Source: Olavius algarvensis Delta 4 endosymbiont (GTDB taxonomy: Bacteria > Desulfobacterota > Desulfobacteria > Desulfobacterales > CAJINA01). From it: a DNA stretch of 64,000 nt. Of this stretch, positions 8,960-17,905 are shown piece after piece. Position numbers and translations under genes: made by a program. The DNA lies in the NCBI GenBank assembly GCA_905176665.1, contig CAJINA010000176.1:1-64000 (forward strand). The letters are read 5' to 3'. The notes below the pieces were generated by a model. That model was not told the origin of the DNA and ran no database searches. It saw only the letters and a list, made by a program, of their open reading frames with translations. Position 1 is the first letter of the stretch. Each line of letters starts with the position of its first letter.

Positions 8960-9442
8960 CCTGAAGGCTTTGCTTTAAATAATATGTTGGGAACAATTAG
9001 GCTCCTACATATATCCACATGGAGAACCCGGTTCAACCATAGTGTCTGTCCCACCTGCAGGCAGGCATATTATCCGGAAATGCACGCCTCTGAACCCCAA
9101 GATTCGGACCAAGAGGGCGTTGCGCTGCCATACATGGTCTGGTCGCCCGACCTTATCGTGCCCCCCTGACACTCGTACCGGCCGATAAAGATAAACATAT
9201 TAGTAGATTGATGTTGTTTGCCTGATTCTGGTCTACAAAAAAACCATTAAATTCCACCCTACTTTTTCCTTGACTTGTAGTTACGATGTAGCTAAATAAT
9301 GATCACATTGTACCATAAAGCGCGGAAACTTGCCTCAAAGACGGCTAATATAGAATTTTTAATCAATATCAGGGCCTTAGGAAATGGTTGGCCCAAATGA
9401 ACCAAACTGCGCGTCACGGATTCAGCGAACAAGGGGAAAAAA
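8960..9442. other. Spacer upstream of the bam operon
   Basis: 483 bases without a convincing gene. A 61-codon frame at 8984-9169 has no recognisable domain and atypical composition. The stretch around 9049-9066 has a CCTGCAGG-centred palindromic block. The half nearest bamB is AT-rich and holds the promoter-like sequence at 9270-9298, then about 144 bases of leader before the bamB start. Confidence 0.6.
9270..9298 (+). promoter_or_regulatory. Candidate sigma-70-type promoter of bamB
   Basis: TTGACT at 9270-9275, a 17-base spacer, then TAAATA at 9293-9298. The -35 box is 5/6 to consensus and the -10 box about 3/6. It is the best match in the AT-rich region before bamB. It predicts a long leader of about 140 bases, leaving room for regulator sites. 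Confidence 0.4.
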
Positions 9443-11425
9443 ATGAGGTACGCAGAGACAGGGTTTAATTTGGAAATTGATTTAACCCGTGGGAACATTG
9501 AAAAGGTTGCCACCGATCCAAAAGATACAGAGCTCTATCTGGGTGGTTTGGGTACCAACGCCAAACTCCTCTGGGATCGGGTGCCGCCCGAAGTTGAGCC
9601 TTTCTCGGAAGACAATCTGCTGATTTTCGGTGCCGGCCTGCTGTGCGGGACTCCCGCTACCGGCTGCAACCGGACCATCGTGTCGACCATCTCACCGCAA
9701 ACCCGCTTGATGGCCTTTTCCATGATGGGCGGTTTCTGGGCCCCTGAATTGAAATATGCCGGTTATGACAAGGTGGTTCTGCGGGGCAAGTCCCCCAACC
9801 TGGTGTACATCTGGATCCACAATGACAAAGTGGAAATCCGGGACGCCACCCACCTGGCGGGCAAAGGTTCCATTGAGGTGGCGGGGCTGATTCGTGAAGA
9901 ATTGGATGAGCCCAAAGCCCAGGTGGCCGCCATTGGGTTGGCTGGCGAAAACCGGATCAATTTCGCCTCCATCGAGCAGGGCCGGTCCAGTGCCAGCCGC
10001 GGTGGGCTGGGGGCCGTCATGGGTGATAAGGGTGTCAAAGCGATCGTTGTACGCGGTACCCAGGACATCAATATGGCCGACCCGGAAGCATTCATCGGCT
10101 TGTGCAATGAAGTGCATGAGTATATCCAATTTCGCAATGACAACCCGATTCAGGGGGTCATGCCCATCCTGGCCGGCCTGGGGTCGCCCCAGGAAATGAA
10201 GGTCCATGATGAAAAGTGGCATACGGAAAACTTCATGTGGGGCAATTCGCGCACCCGGCGCAAGGGCTTCTGGACCGATGAGATTGCCCGTGAATGGACC
10301 GACACCATGGAGACGGCGCGAACCCGGCTGATCAGCTGTTTCAACTGCCCCATGAAGTGCGGGGCCACCATTTCGGTACCCGGGTATCCCACCTATATGA
10401 TGAAATGCTTCACCAAACTGACCTACACCATGGCGGCTTATTCCGATCTGGACTTCGGTCTGAAGATCGCCCAGAAGGCCACCGAGTACGGCCTGGACGG
10501 GTTTTCCGCCCCCCAGGTGATGGCTTTTGCCCTCGAACTTTTGGAAAACGGGATACTCTCCAAAAGCGACTTCCCGGGGCTGCCGGAAGACAACGAAGAA
10601 CAGTTCTTCTACCTGCTGGATATGATCGTCAAACGGGAGGGCATCGGCGATGTGCTGGCCGAAGGCACCTACTGGGCCGCCAAGAAAATCGGCAACGGTG
10701 CCGAGGATTACGCCCACAACAATATCAAGAAGCATGAACAGCTGCCCCTCAAGCTGTCCATGCTGAACCCGATCTATTTTCTCATGTACTCGACCGGGGA
10801 GAAGATCAATATCACCCAGATCGAGGGCCAGTTCCCCCAGGCACCGTTTCCCAAACGCGAACATCGTGTCAAGTTCACGGAGGATTGGATCCAGGTTCCC
10901 CACGAAAAGTTCAAACAGTACTTCATTGACTGGGAGCTGCGCGGGGAGAATTCGATCCCCTATTACCCAACTGTGGAGATGACCTGCGATATCGTGGACT
11001 GGATGGAGATGATGCACTACATCGATGACGCTCTGGGCATGTGTGCCGGTTTGTCGTCGTTCCCGCTCAAACCTCCTTACCATATCCACAACTATCCCAA
11101 GTTCATTTCAGCCGGGGCCGGGATTGAAATGGATCAAGAGAAACTGACGCTGGCGGCCAAGCGCTACCGGACCCTGGTCCGGGCCATCAACATCAGGTGC
11201 GGCATGCGGCGCAAGGATGAGAAGCCGCCCGAGAATCACTGGAAAAAACGCTTTCCGGAACTCGAAAAGGAACTGCTGGATTCCTACTACGCCATGAAAG
11301 GCTGGAACGATGACGGCATTCCGACTCTGGAAACGTTGAACGAGCTTGACCTGGATTACGTGAGCGCCGAGTTTATTGCCAGAGGCATTTTGACAGCAGA
11401 GACTTCTTCCGAGACTGCGGCGTAA
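9443..11425 (+). CDS. bamB: Class II benzoyl-CoA reductase, tungsten subunit BamB
   Basis: Catalytic subunit, 660 aa, of the ATP-independent benzoyl-CoA reductase that reduces benzoyl-CoA to cyclohexa-1,5-diene-1-carbonyl-CoA in the cytoplasm. It belongs to the aldehyde:ferredoxin oxidoreductase family. Cys299, Cys302, Cys306 (SCFNCPMKCG) and Cys534 should bind the [4Fe-4S] cluster. Cys322 (MMKCFTKL) matches the tungsten-ligating cysteine I recall for Geobacter BamB, and Glu251, His255 and His260 (QEMKVHDEKWH) match its active-site/zinc-site residues, with apparently identical numbering. Start ATG with AAGGGGA. It is the first gene of bamB-I. A close paralogue acting on another aryl-CoA cannot be excluded. 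Confidence 0.94.
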   Translation: MRYAETGFNLEIDLTRGNIEKVATDPKDTELYLGGLGTNAKLLWDRVPPEVEPFSEDNLLIFGAGLLCGTPATGCNRTIVSTISPQTRLMAFSMMGGFWAPELKYAGYDKVVLRGKSPNLVYIWIHNDKVEIRDATHLAGKGSIEVAGLIREELDEPKAQVAAIGLAGENRINFASIEQGRSSASRGGLGAVMGDKGVKAIVVRGTQDINMADPEAFIGLCNEVHEYIQFRNDNPIQGVMPILAGLGSPQEMKVHDEKWHTENFMWGNSRTRRKGFWTDEIAREWTDTMETARTRLISCFNCPMKCGATISVPGYPTYMMKCFTKLTYTMAAYSDLDFGLKIAQKATEYGLDGFSAPQVMAFALELLENGILSKSDFPGLPEDNEEQFFYLLDMIVKREGIGDVLAEGTYWAAKKIGNGAEDYAHNNIKKHEQLPLKLSMLNPIYFLMYSTGEKINITQIEGQFPQAPFPKREHRVKFTEDWIQVPHEKFKQYFIDWELRGENSIPYYPTVEMTCDIVDWMEMMHYIDDALGMCAGLSSFPLKPPYHIHNYPKFISAGAGIEMDQEKLTLAAKRYRTLVRAINIRCGMRRKDEKPPENHWKKRFPELEKELLDSYYAMKGWNDDGIPTLETLNELDLDYVSAEFIARGILTAETSSETAA

Positions 11426-11448
11426 AATTGGAATAGCCGTAAATATGC

Positions 11449-11512
11449 AATTAGCTATTGGCTGTTTGCTGTTAGATAAAGGGCTAACGGCTAAATGCTA
11501 AAAATTAATAGC
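11449..11512 (+). repeat. Inverted heptad-repeat hairpin between bamB and bamC
   Basis: The left arm (11449-11475) is built of 7-base units ending in GCT/TAG, and the right arm (11483-11512) carries complementary units such as CTAACGGCTAAATGCTAAAA. The loop is only about 7 bases, so a long stem is possible. The 20-base unit recurs in reverse complement near 36477-36496. It probably affects bamB mRNA stability or read-through into bamC. Confidence 0.6.
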
Positions 11513-11551
11513 CCCAATTTGAGAATTGACAGCGAGTGGAGGGCCCGAACT

Positions 11552-12094
11552 TTGACCGGTAAAAAGAAAACCAAAACAATCAAGACAATCAGAATCGACG
11601 TGGACAAATGCGACGGCTGCAAGGCCTGCGAGGTTATCTGCTCCGCCTTTCATGCTGCGCCGAAATACAGCAGCAACAATCCGGCCCGCTCTCGTATCCG
11701 GGTCATCCGCGATCCGCTGGCTGATATTTACGTACCGGTTTACGCCGGTGACTACGCTGTGGCCGAGTGTGCCGGGCGGGACAAATACACCATTGACGGT
11801 AAAGAGTACGACGAGTGCGCTTTTTGCCGGGCCTCCTGCCCTTCACGGGAAGAGTTCAAGGAACCCGATTCCGGCCTGCCGCTGAAATGCGACATGTGTG
11901 AAGGCGAGGAAGAACCCTTGTGCGTGAAATGGTGCGGTGCGGATGCCCTGATCCTCGAAGAGCGCGAGGTCGAAATCGAGGAAGATGAGGAAGAGGCCCC
12001 GGAAGAACTGGAAGTCGGCCTGGAATCGCTGGCTGACAAGTACGGCATAGATAAGCTCAAGGATGCCCTGACCCGTATGCAGGAAAACGATTAA
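11552..12094 (+). CDS. bamC: BamC, ferredoxin-like electron-transfer subunit
   Basis: Fe-S protein of 180 aa that forms the BamBC module and passes electrons to the tungsten subunit. It has clustered cysteines CDGCKACEVIC, then CAFCRASCP, CDMC and CVKWC, enough for about three [4Fe-4S] clusters, and a very acidic C-terminal tail (EIEEDEEEAPEE). A TTG at 11552 is chosen because GGAGGG lies 8 bases upstream. An ATG at 11495 would put the N-terminus inside the repeat hairpin and add a sequence unlike the family. Confidence 0.88.
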   Translation: MTGKKKTKTIKTIRIDVDKCDGCKACEVICSAFHAAPKYSSNNPARSRIRVIRDPLADIYVPVYAGDYAVAECAGRDKYTIDGKEYDECAFCRASCPSREEFKEPDSGLPLKCDMCEGEEEPLCVKWCGADALILEEREVEIEEDEEEAPEELEVGLESLADKYGIDKLKDALTRMQEND

Positions 12095-12129
12095 TCAGAC
12101 CAGTCGAATGAAAAGGACAAATAAAGACA

Positions 12130-13293
12130 GTGGAAACAGTCGCTCCCTTCATAGAAGTCATTGATGAGATAAAAGATGCCGGTGGTGAGATCGTCAAGAT
12201 GTGTTTCCAGTGCGGACTGTGCGATGCGGTCTGCCCCTGGAACCGGGTTCGTGATTTCAGCATGCGCCGGCTCATCCGCGAGGCGGCCTTTGGTTTAAGT
12301 GAGGTCGAAGGCGAGGATATCTGGCGCTGCACCACTTGCGGGACCTGCCCGGCCCAGTGCCCCCGGGGGGTTAAGCAGATTGACGTCAGCGTCTCCCTGC
12401 GGCGCGTGGCCGCGGAGTATGAGCTTTTTCCTACGTCCGTGCGCAGTGCCCGCACGGCCCGGGCCAGCATCATTTCCGAAGGCAACCCCCTCCAGGGCGA
12501 GCGCGCCAAGCGTGCCGATTGGGCCCAGGGACTCCCGGTAAAACCCTACGAAGAAGGCATGGAAGTCCTGTACTTCGTCGGCTGCTACCTGAGTTACGAC
12601 CCCCGCATGAAAAAGGTGGCGGCGGCCACGGCCAACATCCTGAATGCGGCCGGGGTTGAGTTCGGTATTCTGGGAGACAAAGAGAGCTGCTGTGGCGAAA
12701 GCATTCGCAAAACCGGCAGCGAGGCAGTATTTAAAAATCTGGCCCGGGAGAATATCAAGGCCTTCATCGATAACGGCGTACGCCGAATTGTTGTTTCATC
12801 GCCGCATTGCTATCACACCTTCAAGAATGAGTACCCCGAGTTCATGGTAAGTTTCGAAGTCGTGCACATGAGCCAGTATATCTTGGAGTTGATCGAGGCC
12901 GGCCGGTTGGAATTCAAAGGGGAGTACCCCTGCAAAGTCACCTATCACGACCCCTGCTACCTGGGATGCCACAACGATGTCTATGACGAACCAAGGGATT
13001 TACTGGCCAAGGTGGCAGGGTTGGAACTGGTCGAGATGGAGGACTTTGGCAAAGGTAGTCTTTGCTGCGGCGGCGGTGGCGGCCGGATCTGGATGGATAC
13101 GCCCCAGGAAGAACGATTCTCAGATATCCGGCTGAAACAGGCCCAGAAGGCAGGCGCCCAGGTACTGGCAACAGCCTGTCCGTATTGCATCACCAACTTT
13201 GAAGAGAGTCGCCTCAACCTGGAGCTTGAAGACGCCCTGGAAGTAAAAGACATCGTTGAAATCGTCAATGACGTAATCCAGGCGGAAGACTAA
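12130..13293 (+). CDS. bamD: BamD, HdrD-like iron-sulfur subunit
   Basis: Protein of 387 aa resembling the heterodisulfide reductase HdrD/GlpC family. Two [4Fe-4S] ferredoxin motifs occur near residues 25-36 (CFQCGLCDAVCPW) and 67-78 (CTTCGTCPAQCP), followed by two CCG domains (ESCCGES near 192, SLCCGGGGG near 313) that in HdrB/D bind unusual Fe-S clusters. In the Bam complex it belongs to the electron-bifurcation-type module with BamE and BamF. GTG start; AAAGGA lies about 12 bases upstream, a long spacing. It is followed 63 bp later by bamE. Confidence 0.9.
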   Translation: METVAPFIEVIDEIKDAGGEIVKMCFQCGLCDAVCPWNRVRDFSMRRLIREAAFGLSEVEGEDIWRCTTCGTCPAQCPRGVKQIDVSVSLRRVAAEYELFPTSVRSARTARASIISEGNPLQGERAKRADWAQGLPVKPYEEGMEVLYFVGCYLSYDPRMKKVAAATANILNAAGVEFGILGDKESCCGESIRKTGSEAVFKNLARENIKAFIDNGVRRIVVSSPHCYHTFKNEYPEFMVSFEVVHMSQYILELIEAGRLEFKGEYPCKVTYHDPCYLGCHNDVYDEPRDLLAKVAGLELVEMEDFGKGSLCCGGGGGRIWMDTPQEERFSDIRLKQAQKAGAQVLATACPYCITNFEESRLNLELEDALEVKDIVEIVNDVIQAED

Positions 13294-13356
13294 CGTATCG
13301 TGATCTAAGAGTGCCGGGTAGTAGCGGTCTCGAACAAATACGAGGAGATAGAGACA

Positions 13357-16300
13357 TTGGGAAACGACGTATTGCCAGCTGAGAAACTGCAGCCATTTTC
13401 AGAAAATCTCGGCAGCCGTAATTTCGGAGATGTCCTGGTTGTCGGGGGCGGAGTGAGCGGTATCCAGGCATCCCTGGACCTGGCGGCCGCCGGATTCAAG
13501 GTCTACCTGGTTGAGAAAGACGCGAGTATCGGCGGTCACATGGCCCAACTCGACAAGACCTTTCCAACCAATGACTGCTCTATGTGAATTCTCTCACCGA
13601 AACTGGTCGAGGTCGGCCGGCATCCAAACATAGAGGTTCTGACATTTACCGAAGTCGCCGGGATCGAAGGTGAACAGGGCGATTTCAACGTGACCTTGAA
13701 AAAGAGGCCCCGCTACATCATTGAGGATAAATGCACGGGTTGCACAACCTGTGTTGAATACTGTCCGGTGGAATATCCGGATGCATTCAACCAGGGAATC
13801 TCCCAGAACAAGGCCGTGCATGTCTATTTTTCCCAGGCGATCCCCCTGGTAGCTTATATTGACGATAGTTGCCTGCGCCTCAAAGAGGACAAGTGCGATA
13901 TCTGCCGGGGGGTGTGCAAGACCGGCGCAATCGATTTCAGGCAGACCACGGAAACCTACCAGGTCAATGTCGGGGCGGTGGTCCTGTCTTCCGGCATGAA
14001 GCCGTTCGATCCCGGCATCCGGGACGAGTATGGCTACGGCCGCATGCAGAATGTGGTCGCCAGCATGGACTACGAGCGCCTGCTCTCTTCGACCGGCCCC
14101 TACGCCGGTGAGGTATTGCGCGCGTCAGATAAAACCCACCCCAAGAAAGTCGCCTGGATCCAGTGCATCGGGTCCCGGCGCGTGACCGAGGGCGATAACA
14201 GTTATTGCTCGGGGGTCTGCTGCACCTATACCCAGAAACAGGTGATCCTGACCAAAGAGCACGAGCCGGACTCGGAATGCACCGTGTTTCATAACGACAT
14301 CCGCGCGTTCGGAAAAGATTTCGAAAGATATTTCCAACGGGCCGAGCAGCTGGATGGGGTTGAGTTCATCCGCAGCTACGCCTCCATTGCCAAGGAGGAT
14401 CCCGAGACCGGAAGTGTGACGGTCCGCTATGCCACCCCGGCCGATGGTGTCAAGGAAGCCGAGTTCGACATGGTGGTGCTGTCTGTCGGGTTGAACCCCC
14501 CGGAAACGAACAGGCAGCTATCCGAACAGTTCGGCATCGATCTCAACGATCACGGTTTCTGCGCCACGGAATCTTCCAACCAGATCAAAACCAACCGCCC
14601 CGGTGTTTACATCAGCGGCGCTTTCCAGGGACCGACCGATATTCCCGAATCCGTTTTTTCTGCCAGCGGTGCCGGATCGCAAATCGGGGAGCAGCTGGAT
14701 TACCGGCGTGGGAAACTGGCCAGAGAACGGGTCTACCCGGAAGAGAAGGATGTCTCCGCCGACGAACCGCGCATCGGCGTATTCGTGTGCCACTGCGGCG
14801 CCAACATTGGCAGTGTGGTCGATGTACCATCCACAGTCGAGTATGTTCGGACCCTGCCCAATGTGGTGTATGCCACTGAGCAGATTTTTTCCTGTGCTAC
14901 GAACTCCGCCAGGGAGATCACGGATTTGGCCGTAGAAAAGGGACTCAACCGGGTTGTGATTGCCGCCTGTTCGCCCCGGACCCTGGAGCCGTTGTTTCGG
15001 GATACACTACGGGAAGCAGGCCTGAATCAATACTATATGGACATGGCCAATATCCGCGAACACTGCTCCTGGGTACATGCCAAGCAAAAAGACCAGGCTA
15101 CCCAGAAGGCCCAGGATATCGTGCGTATGTCCGTGGCCCGGGCCGCCAAGCTCGAGCCGCTGCAGGAGTACGACCTGCCGGTCAACAAGGCGGCCCTGGT
15201 GGTGGGCGGCGGTATCGGCGGCATGACCTGTGCACTTTCCATTGCCCGGCAGGGGCATGAGGTGCACCTGCTGGAAAAGGCCAAAGAGCTCGGCGGTATG
15301 GCCCGGAGAATCCACTCCACTCTCGAAGGTCTGGATGTCCAGACTTACCTGGATGATCTAATCCGGGCCGTCTACCAGAATCCCCATATCCATGTATCCC
15401 ACGAGGCCACCATTAAGGCGGTGGACGGGTACCTGGGGAATTTTACCACTACCGTGGAAACCGAAGGCCGGATCAAGACCATCAAGCATGGTGCCTCGGT
15501 TCTCGCCATCGGTGCGGATGTTTACACCCCGGCGGAATACCTCTATGGAGAAAATGAAAATGTGTACACGCACATCGATCTGGGGGGGGAAATCGCCAAG
15601 GGGAATGAAGCGGTCATAAACGCCGAAAGCCTGGTCATGATCCAGTGTGTGGGCTGCCGCAATGAAGATCGCAATTACTGCTCGCGGGTCTGCTGCGGCC
15701 ATGCTGTTAAAAACGCCCTCAAGCTCAAGGAGAAAAATCCGGACATGCGCATCTATATCCTCTTTCGAGATATGCGCACTTACGGGTTCCGCGAGGATGC
15801 CTACCGCGAAGCCAGCGAAAAGGAAGTGCGGTTCATCCGGTATACGCCTGAAGATCCCCCTGAAGTCGAAACCGCCAAAGAAGGGGGCAAGGACGTTATC
15901 AGGATTACGGTAACGGACCAGATCCTCGGGCAGCGGTTGGAACTGGACGCCGATGTGCTCTCTCTTGCAGCAGCGGTTATCCCGTCCGCTTCGATCCAGA
16001 AGATTGCCTCCCTTTTCAAGGTTACCCTGAGTCCGGATGAGTTTTTCAAAGAAGCGCATGTGAAACTCAAACCGGTCGAGTTTGCCGCAGACGGCGTGTT
16101 CCTTTGCGGTACCGCCCATTATCCCAAGCATATTCCGGAGACGATCAACCAAGCCTACGGTGCAGCCGGCCGGGTACTGACGCTGCTTTCCAATGACACG
16201 GTGGTGGCTTCCGGGTCTGTAGCAGAAGTCATTGAGTATGATTGTGTCGCTTGCGGCGCCTGCATCACGGCGTGCACGTACGACGCCATAGAGTTCATTG

Positions 16301-16497
16301 ACACCCCCAAGGGGAGTAAAGCCTGGGTGAATCCCATTCTCTGCAAGGGCGATGGCGTTTGCAATGCCAAGTGTCCCACCAGTGCCATTGTGTTGAAGCA
16401 TTTTACCGATGAGGAGATCTGCAGCCAGATTGATACGGCAGTTACGGACGAAGAAGTCCTGCAGCAGATGGATGCGATAACAGAAGGTGGAAGGTAG
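13357..16497 (+). CDS. bamE: BamE, HdrA-like flavoprotein with selenocysteine (UGA at 13585-13587)
   Basis: A 1046-aa HdrA-type protein read through one in-frame UGA (codon 77). The sequence [18 protein letters not shown] is the HdrA-family block in which the UGA position is normally Cys, or Sec in some methanogens. It has an N-terminal FAD-binding fold ([16 protein letters not shown]), a ferredoxin motif [12 protein letters not shown] from residue 126, further Cys clusters, a second Rossmann/FAD domain near residues 610-645 ([14 protein letters not shown]), and two C-terminal Fe-S motifs near 962 and 995. It probably splits electron pairs within the soluble Bam complex. TTG start with GAGGAGA upstream. 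A frameshift is excluded because both halves share one frame. Confidence 0.92.
13588..13617 (+). promoter_or_regulatory. Candidate bacterial SECIS of bamE
   Basis: Directly after the UGA, CCGA (13597-13600) can pair with TCGG (13613-13616), leaving a 12-base loop that contains GGTC at 13605-13608. Bacterial SECIS hairpins need a short stem with a G-rich apical loop about 16-37 bases past the UGA. The position fits, but the 4-bp stem is weak. Confidence 0.4.
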
Positions 16498-16620
16498 AAG
16501 GTATTAGGTGGAAGGTATAAGGTATAGGGTTGAAGGTGTAAGGTAGTGGGTAGAAGGTAAAAGGGGTTTTACTTCAGCCTTCAGTCTTCGGCCTATAAAC
16601 CTATAAGCTTTTAAAGTTTT
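16484..16620 (+). repeat. Heptad-repeat region with inverted arm between bamE and bamF
   Basis: About eleven consecutive 7-base units of the form nnAAGGT (16484-16565, starting within the bamE end). These are followed by the reverse-complement type (CCTTCAG, CCTATAA) at 16577-16613, so the RNA can fold into a large imperfect stem. The repeat runs over the bamE stop codon. A clean AGGAGGT ribosome site for bamF follows at 16624. Confidence 0.6.
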
Positions 16621-16639
16621 TATCAGGAGGTCCTAGTAG

Positions 16640-17401
16640 ATGAGTCACGAATTCAAACCGAGAATATTGGGCTTTGTCTGCCACTGGTGAGCTTACGGGG
16701 CGGCTGACCTGGCTGGAGTTTCCAGACTACAATATTCGAACGATATGCGGCTTATTCGGGTCATGTGTTCCGGTAGAGTCGATTTGGAGTTCCTGCTCAG
16801 GGCCTTTCTAAAAGGGCAGGACGGTGTTTACATCGGGGGGTGCAAACTGGATGAATGCAACTACGTTACCCACGGTAATTACGACGCCCTGGCCAACACC
16901 TACCTTTGCAAGCGGATACTGGCCCACATCGGCCTGAACCCGGATCGAATGCGGACGGACTTCATGTCCGGTGCCGATGGTAATCTGCTGGCGGAATACA
17001 CGGATGAATTCAGCAGTCAACTGCAGGAAATGGGACCCCTGGGGTCAAGTGAGGGCCTGGCGCCTAATGAAGTCCGGTTTAAATTGACCGCGGCTAAAAA
17101 ACTGGTGCCCTACCTGCGTTTAGTGGAAAGGCAACGGTTGCGGGCGCCTGAAAAAACAAAGCAGGCCTATAAAGCGTATTACGAGAGTGACGAGGTCAGG
17201 GCTCTCTTTGACGGTATCCTGTCGGAGAAACTGGCCGTCAGCCAAATCTTGCTGCTCTTGGGAGAGAAACCCTTGTCGACCAGCGATATTTCCGAACGAT
17301 TGGGCTTGAACCCGTCGGATGTATCCCGGTACATGATTACATCCTCCCGGCATGGGATGGTGCGGTATGACACGCGCAGCCAGTGTTACGCGTTAGCTTA
17401 G
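16640..17401 (+). CDS. bamF: BamF, MvhD-like subunit with selenocysteine (UGA at 16688-16690)
   Basis: A 253-aa protein of the MvhD/VhuD family (F420-non-reducing hydrogenase iron-sulfur subunit) with UGA as codon 17. It reads GFVCHW-UGA-AYGAADLAG, where family members have Cys or Sec. Further cluster ligands are VMCSG, GGCKLDECNYVTHGNY. The subunit normally carries a [2Fe-2S] cluster and links a hydrogenase or other donor to HdrA. ATG start with AGGAGGT nine bases upstream. The last ~50 residues look like a winged helix-turn-helix (STSDISERLGLNPSDVSRYM), an extension often seen in deltaproteobacterial MvhD homologues. Callers that start at 16745 would lose the first 35 residues. Confidence 0.92.
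16713..16725 (+). promoter_or_regulatory. Candidate bacterial SECIS hairpin of bamF
   Basis: A perfect 5-bp stem CTGGA / TCCAG closes a GTT triloop at 16718-16720, 27 bases after the UGA. That distance, and a G at the start of the loop, match the known rules for SelB-binding SECIS in bacteria. Confidence 0.6.
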
Positions 17402-17443
17402 ACCGTCATTGAATCAGCGCAAGCATATTTCAGGGAAGTGAAC

Positions 17444-17896
17444 ATGGAAATTGAGAATGTAGACCAGATCATCGACCGACATAATGGGGAAGAAAGTTCC
17501 TTGCTGCAGATCATGCTGGATATCCAGAGTGAGAATAACTGGCTTCCCAAGGAGGCTTTGGGAAGAGTCAGCGAGAGACTGGATGTGCCCATGACCCGCA
17601 TACAGCATATTGCGACCTTTTATAAGGCTTTCAGTCTGGTGCCCAAGGGGCGCCACAAGGTTCACATCTGCATGGGCACCGCCTGCCACGTACGGGGCGC
17701 TTCGCGTATCCTGGATACGGTGGAAGATGCCACCGGGATCAAACCCGGAGAGACCGACCTGGAGTTGAAATTCAGCCTGGAAACGGTCAACTGCCTGGGG
17801 TGCTGTGCCCTTGGGCCGGTCATGGAAGTCGATGGCAAGGTCCACGGGAAAATGTCACCGGTCAAGACCAGTGAAGCGATAAATACATACGAGTAG
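17444..17896 (+). CDS. bamG: BamG, NuoE-like [2Fe-2S] subunit
   Basis: 150-aa protein of the 24-kDa NADH dehydrogenase subunit family (NuoE/HoxE). The four cluster cysteines are present in HICMGTACHVRGA and NCLGCCALGP. The N-terminal helical part (LLQIMLDIQSENNWLPKEAL) is typical. With BamH and BamI it forms an NADH-dehydrogenase-like module in the Bam complex. The ATG at 17444 has AGGGAA 9 bases upstream; a GTG two codons earlier is possible. The gene lies 9 bp before bamH. Confidence 0.92.
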   Translation: MEIENVDQIIDRHNGEESSLLQIMLDIQSENNWLPKEALGRVSERLDVPMTRIQHIATFYKAFSLVPKGRHKVHICMGTACHVRGASRILDTVEDATGIKPGETDLELKFSLETVNCLGCCALGPVMEVDGKVHGKMSPVKTSEAINTYE

Positions 17897-17905
17897 GGGA
17901 GAACT

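Noticed and set aside
8984-9169. 61-codon frame upstream of bamB
   Set aside because: No domain, no good ribosome site, proline/serine/arginine mix typical of noncoding DNA.
9692-11089. 465-codon open frame antisense to bamB
   Set aside because: Mirror of a strongly coding GC-rich gene; no family motifs, low-complexity His/Gly/Gln-rich translation.
13585-13587. bamE as a frameshifted or broken pseudogene
   Set aside because: Frame is unchanged on both sides and the UGA falls exactly on a conserved Cys/Sec position, so recoding is the better explanation.
15358-16401. 347-codon antisense frame over bamE
   Set aside because: No ribosome site or domain; lies entirely within bamE.
16484-16565. 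Tandem heptads as a CRISPR array
   Set aside because: Units are 7 bases with no unique spacers; simple short tandem repeats.
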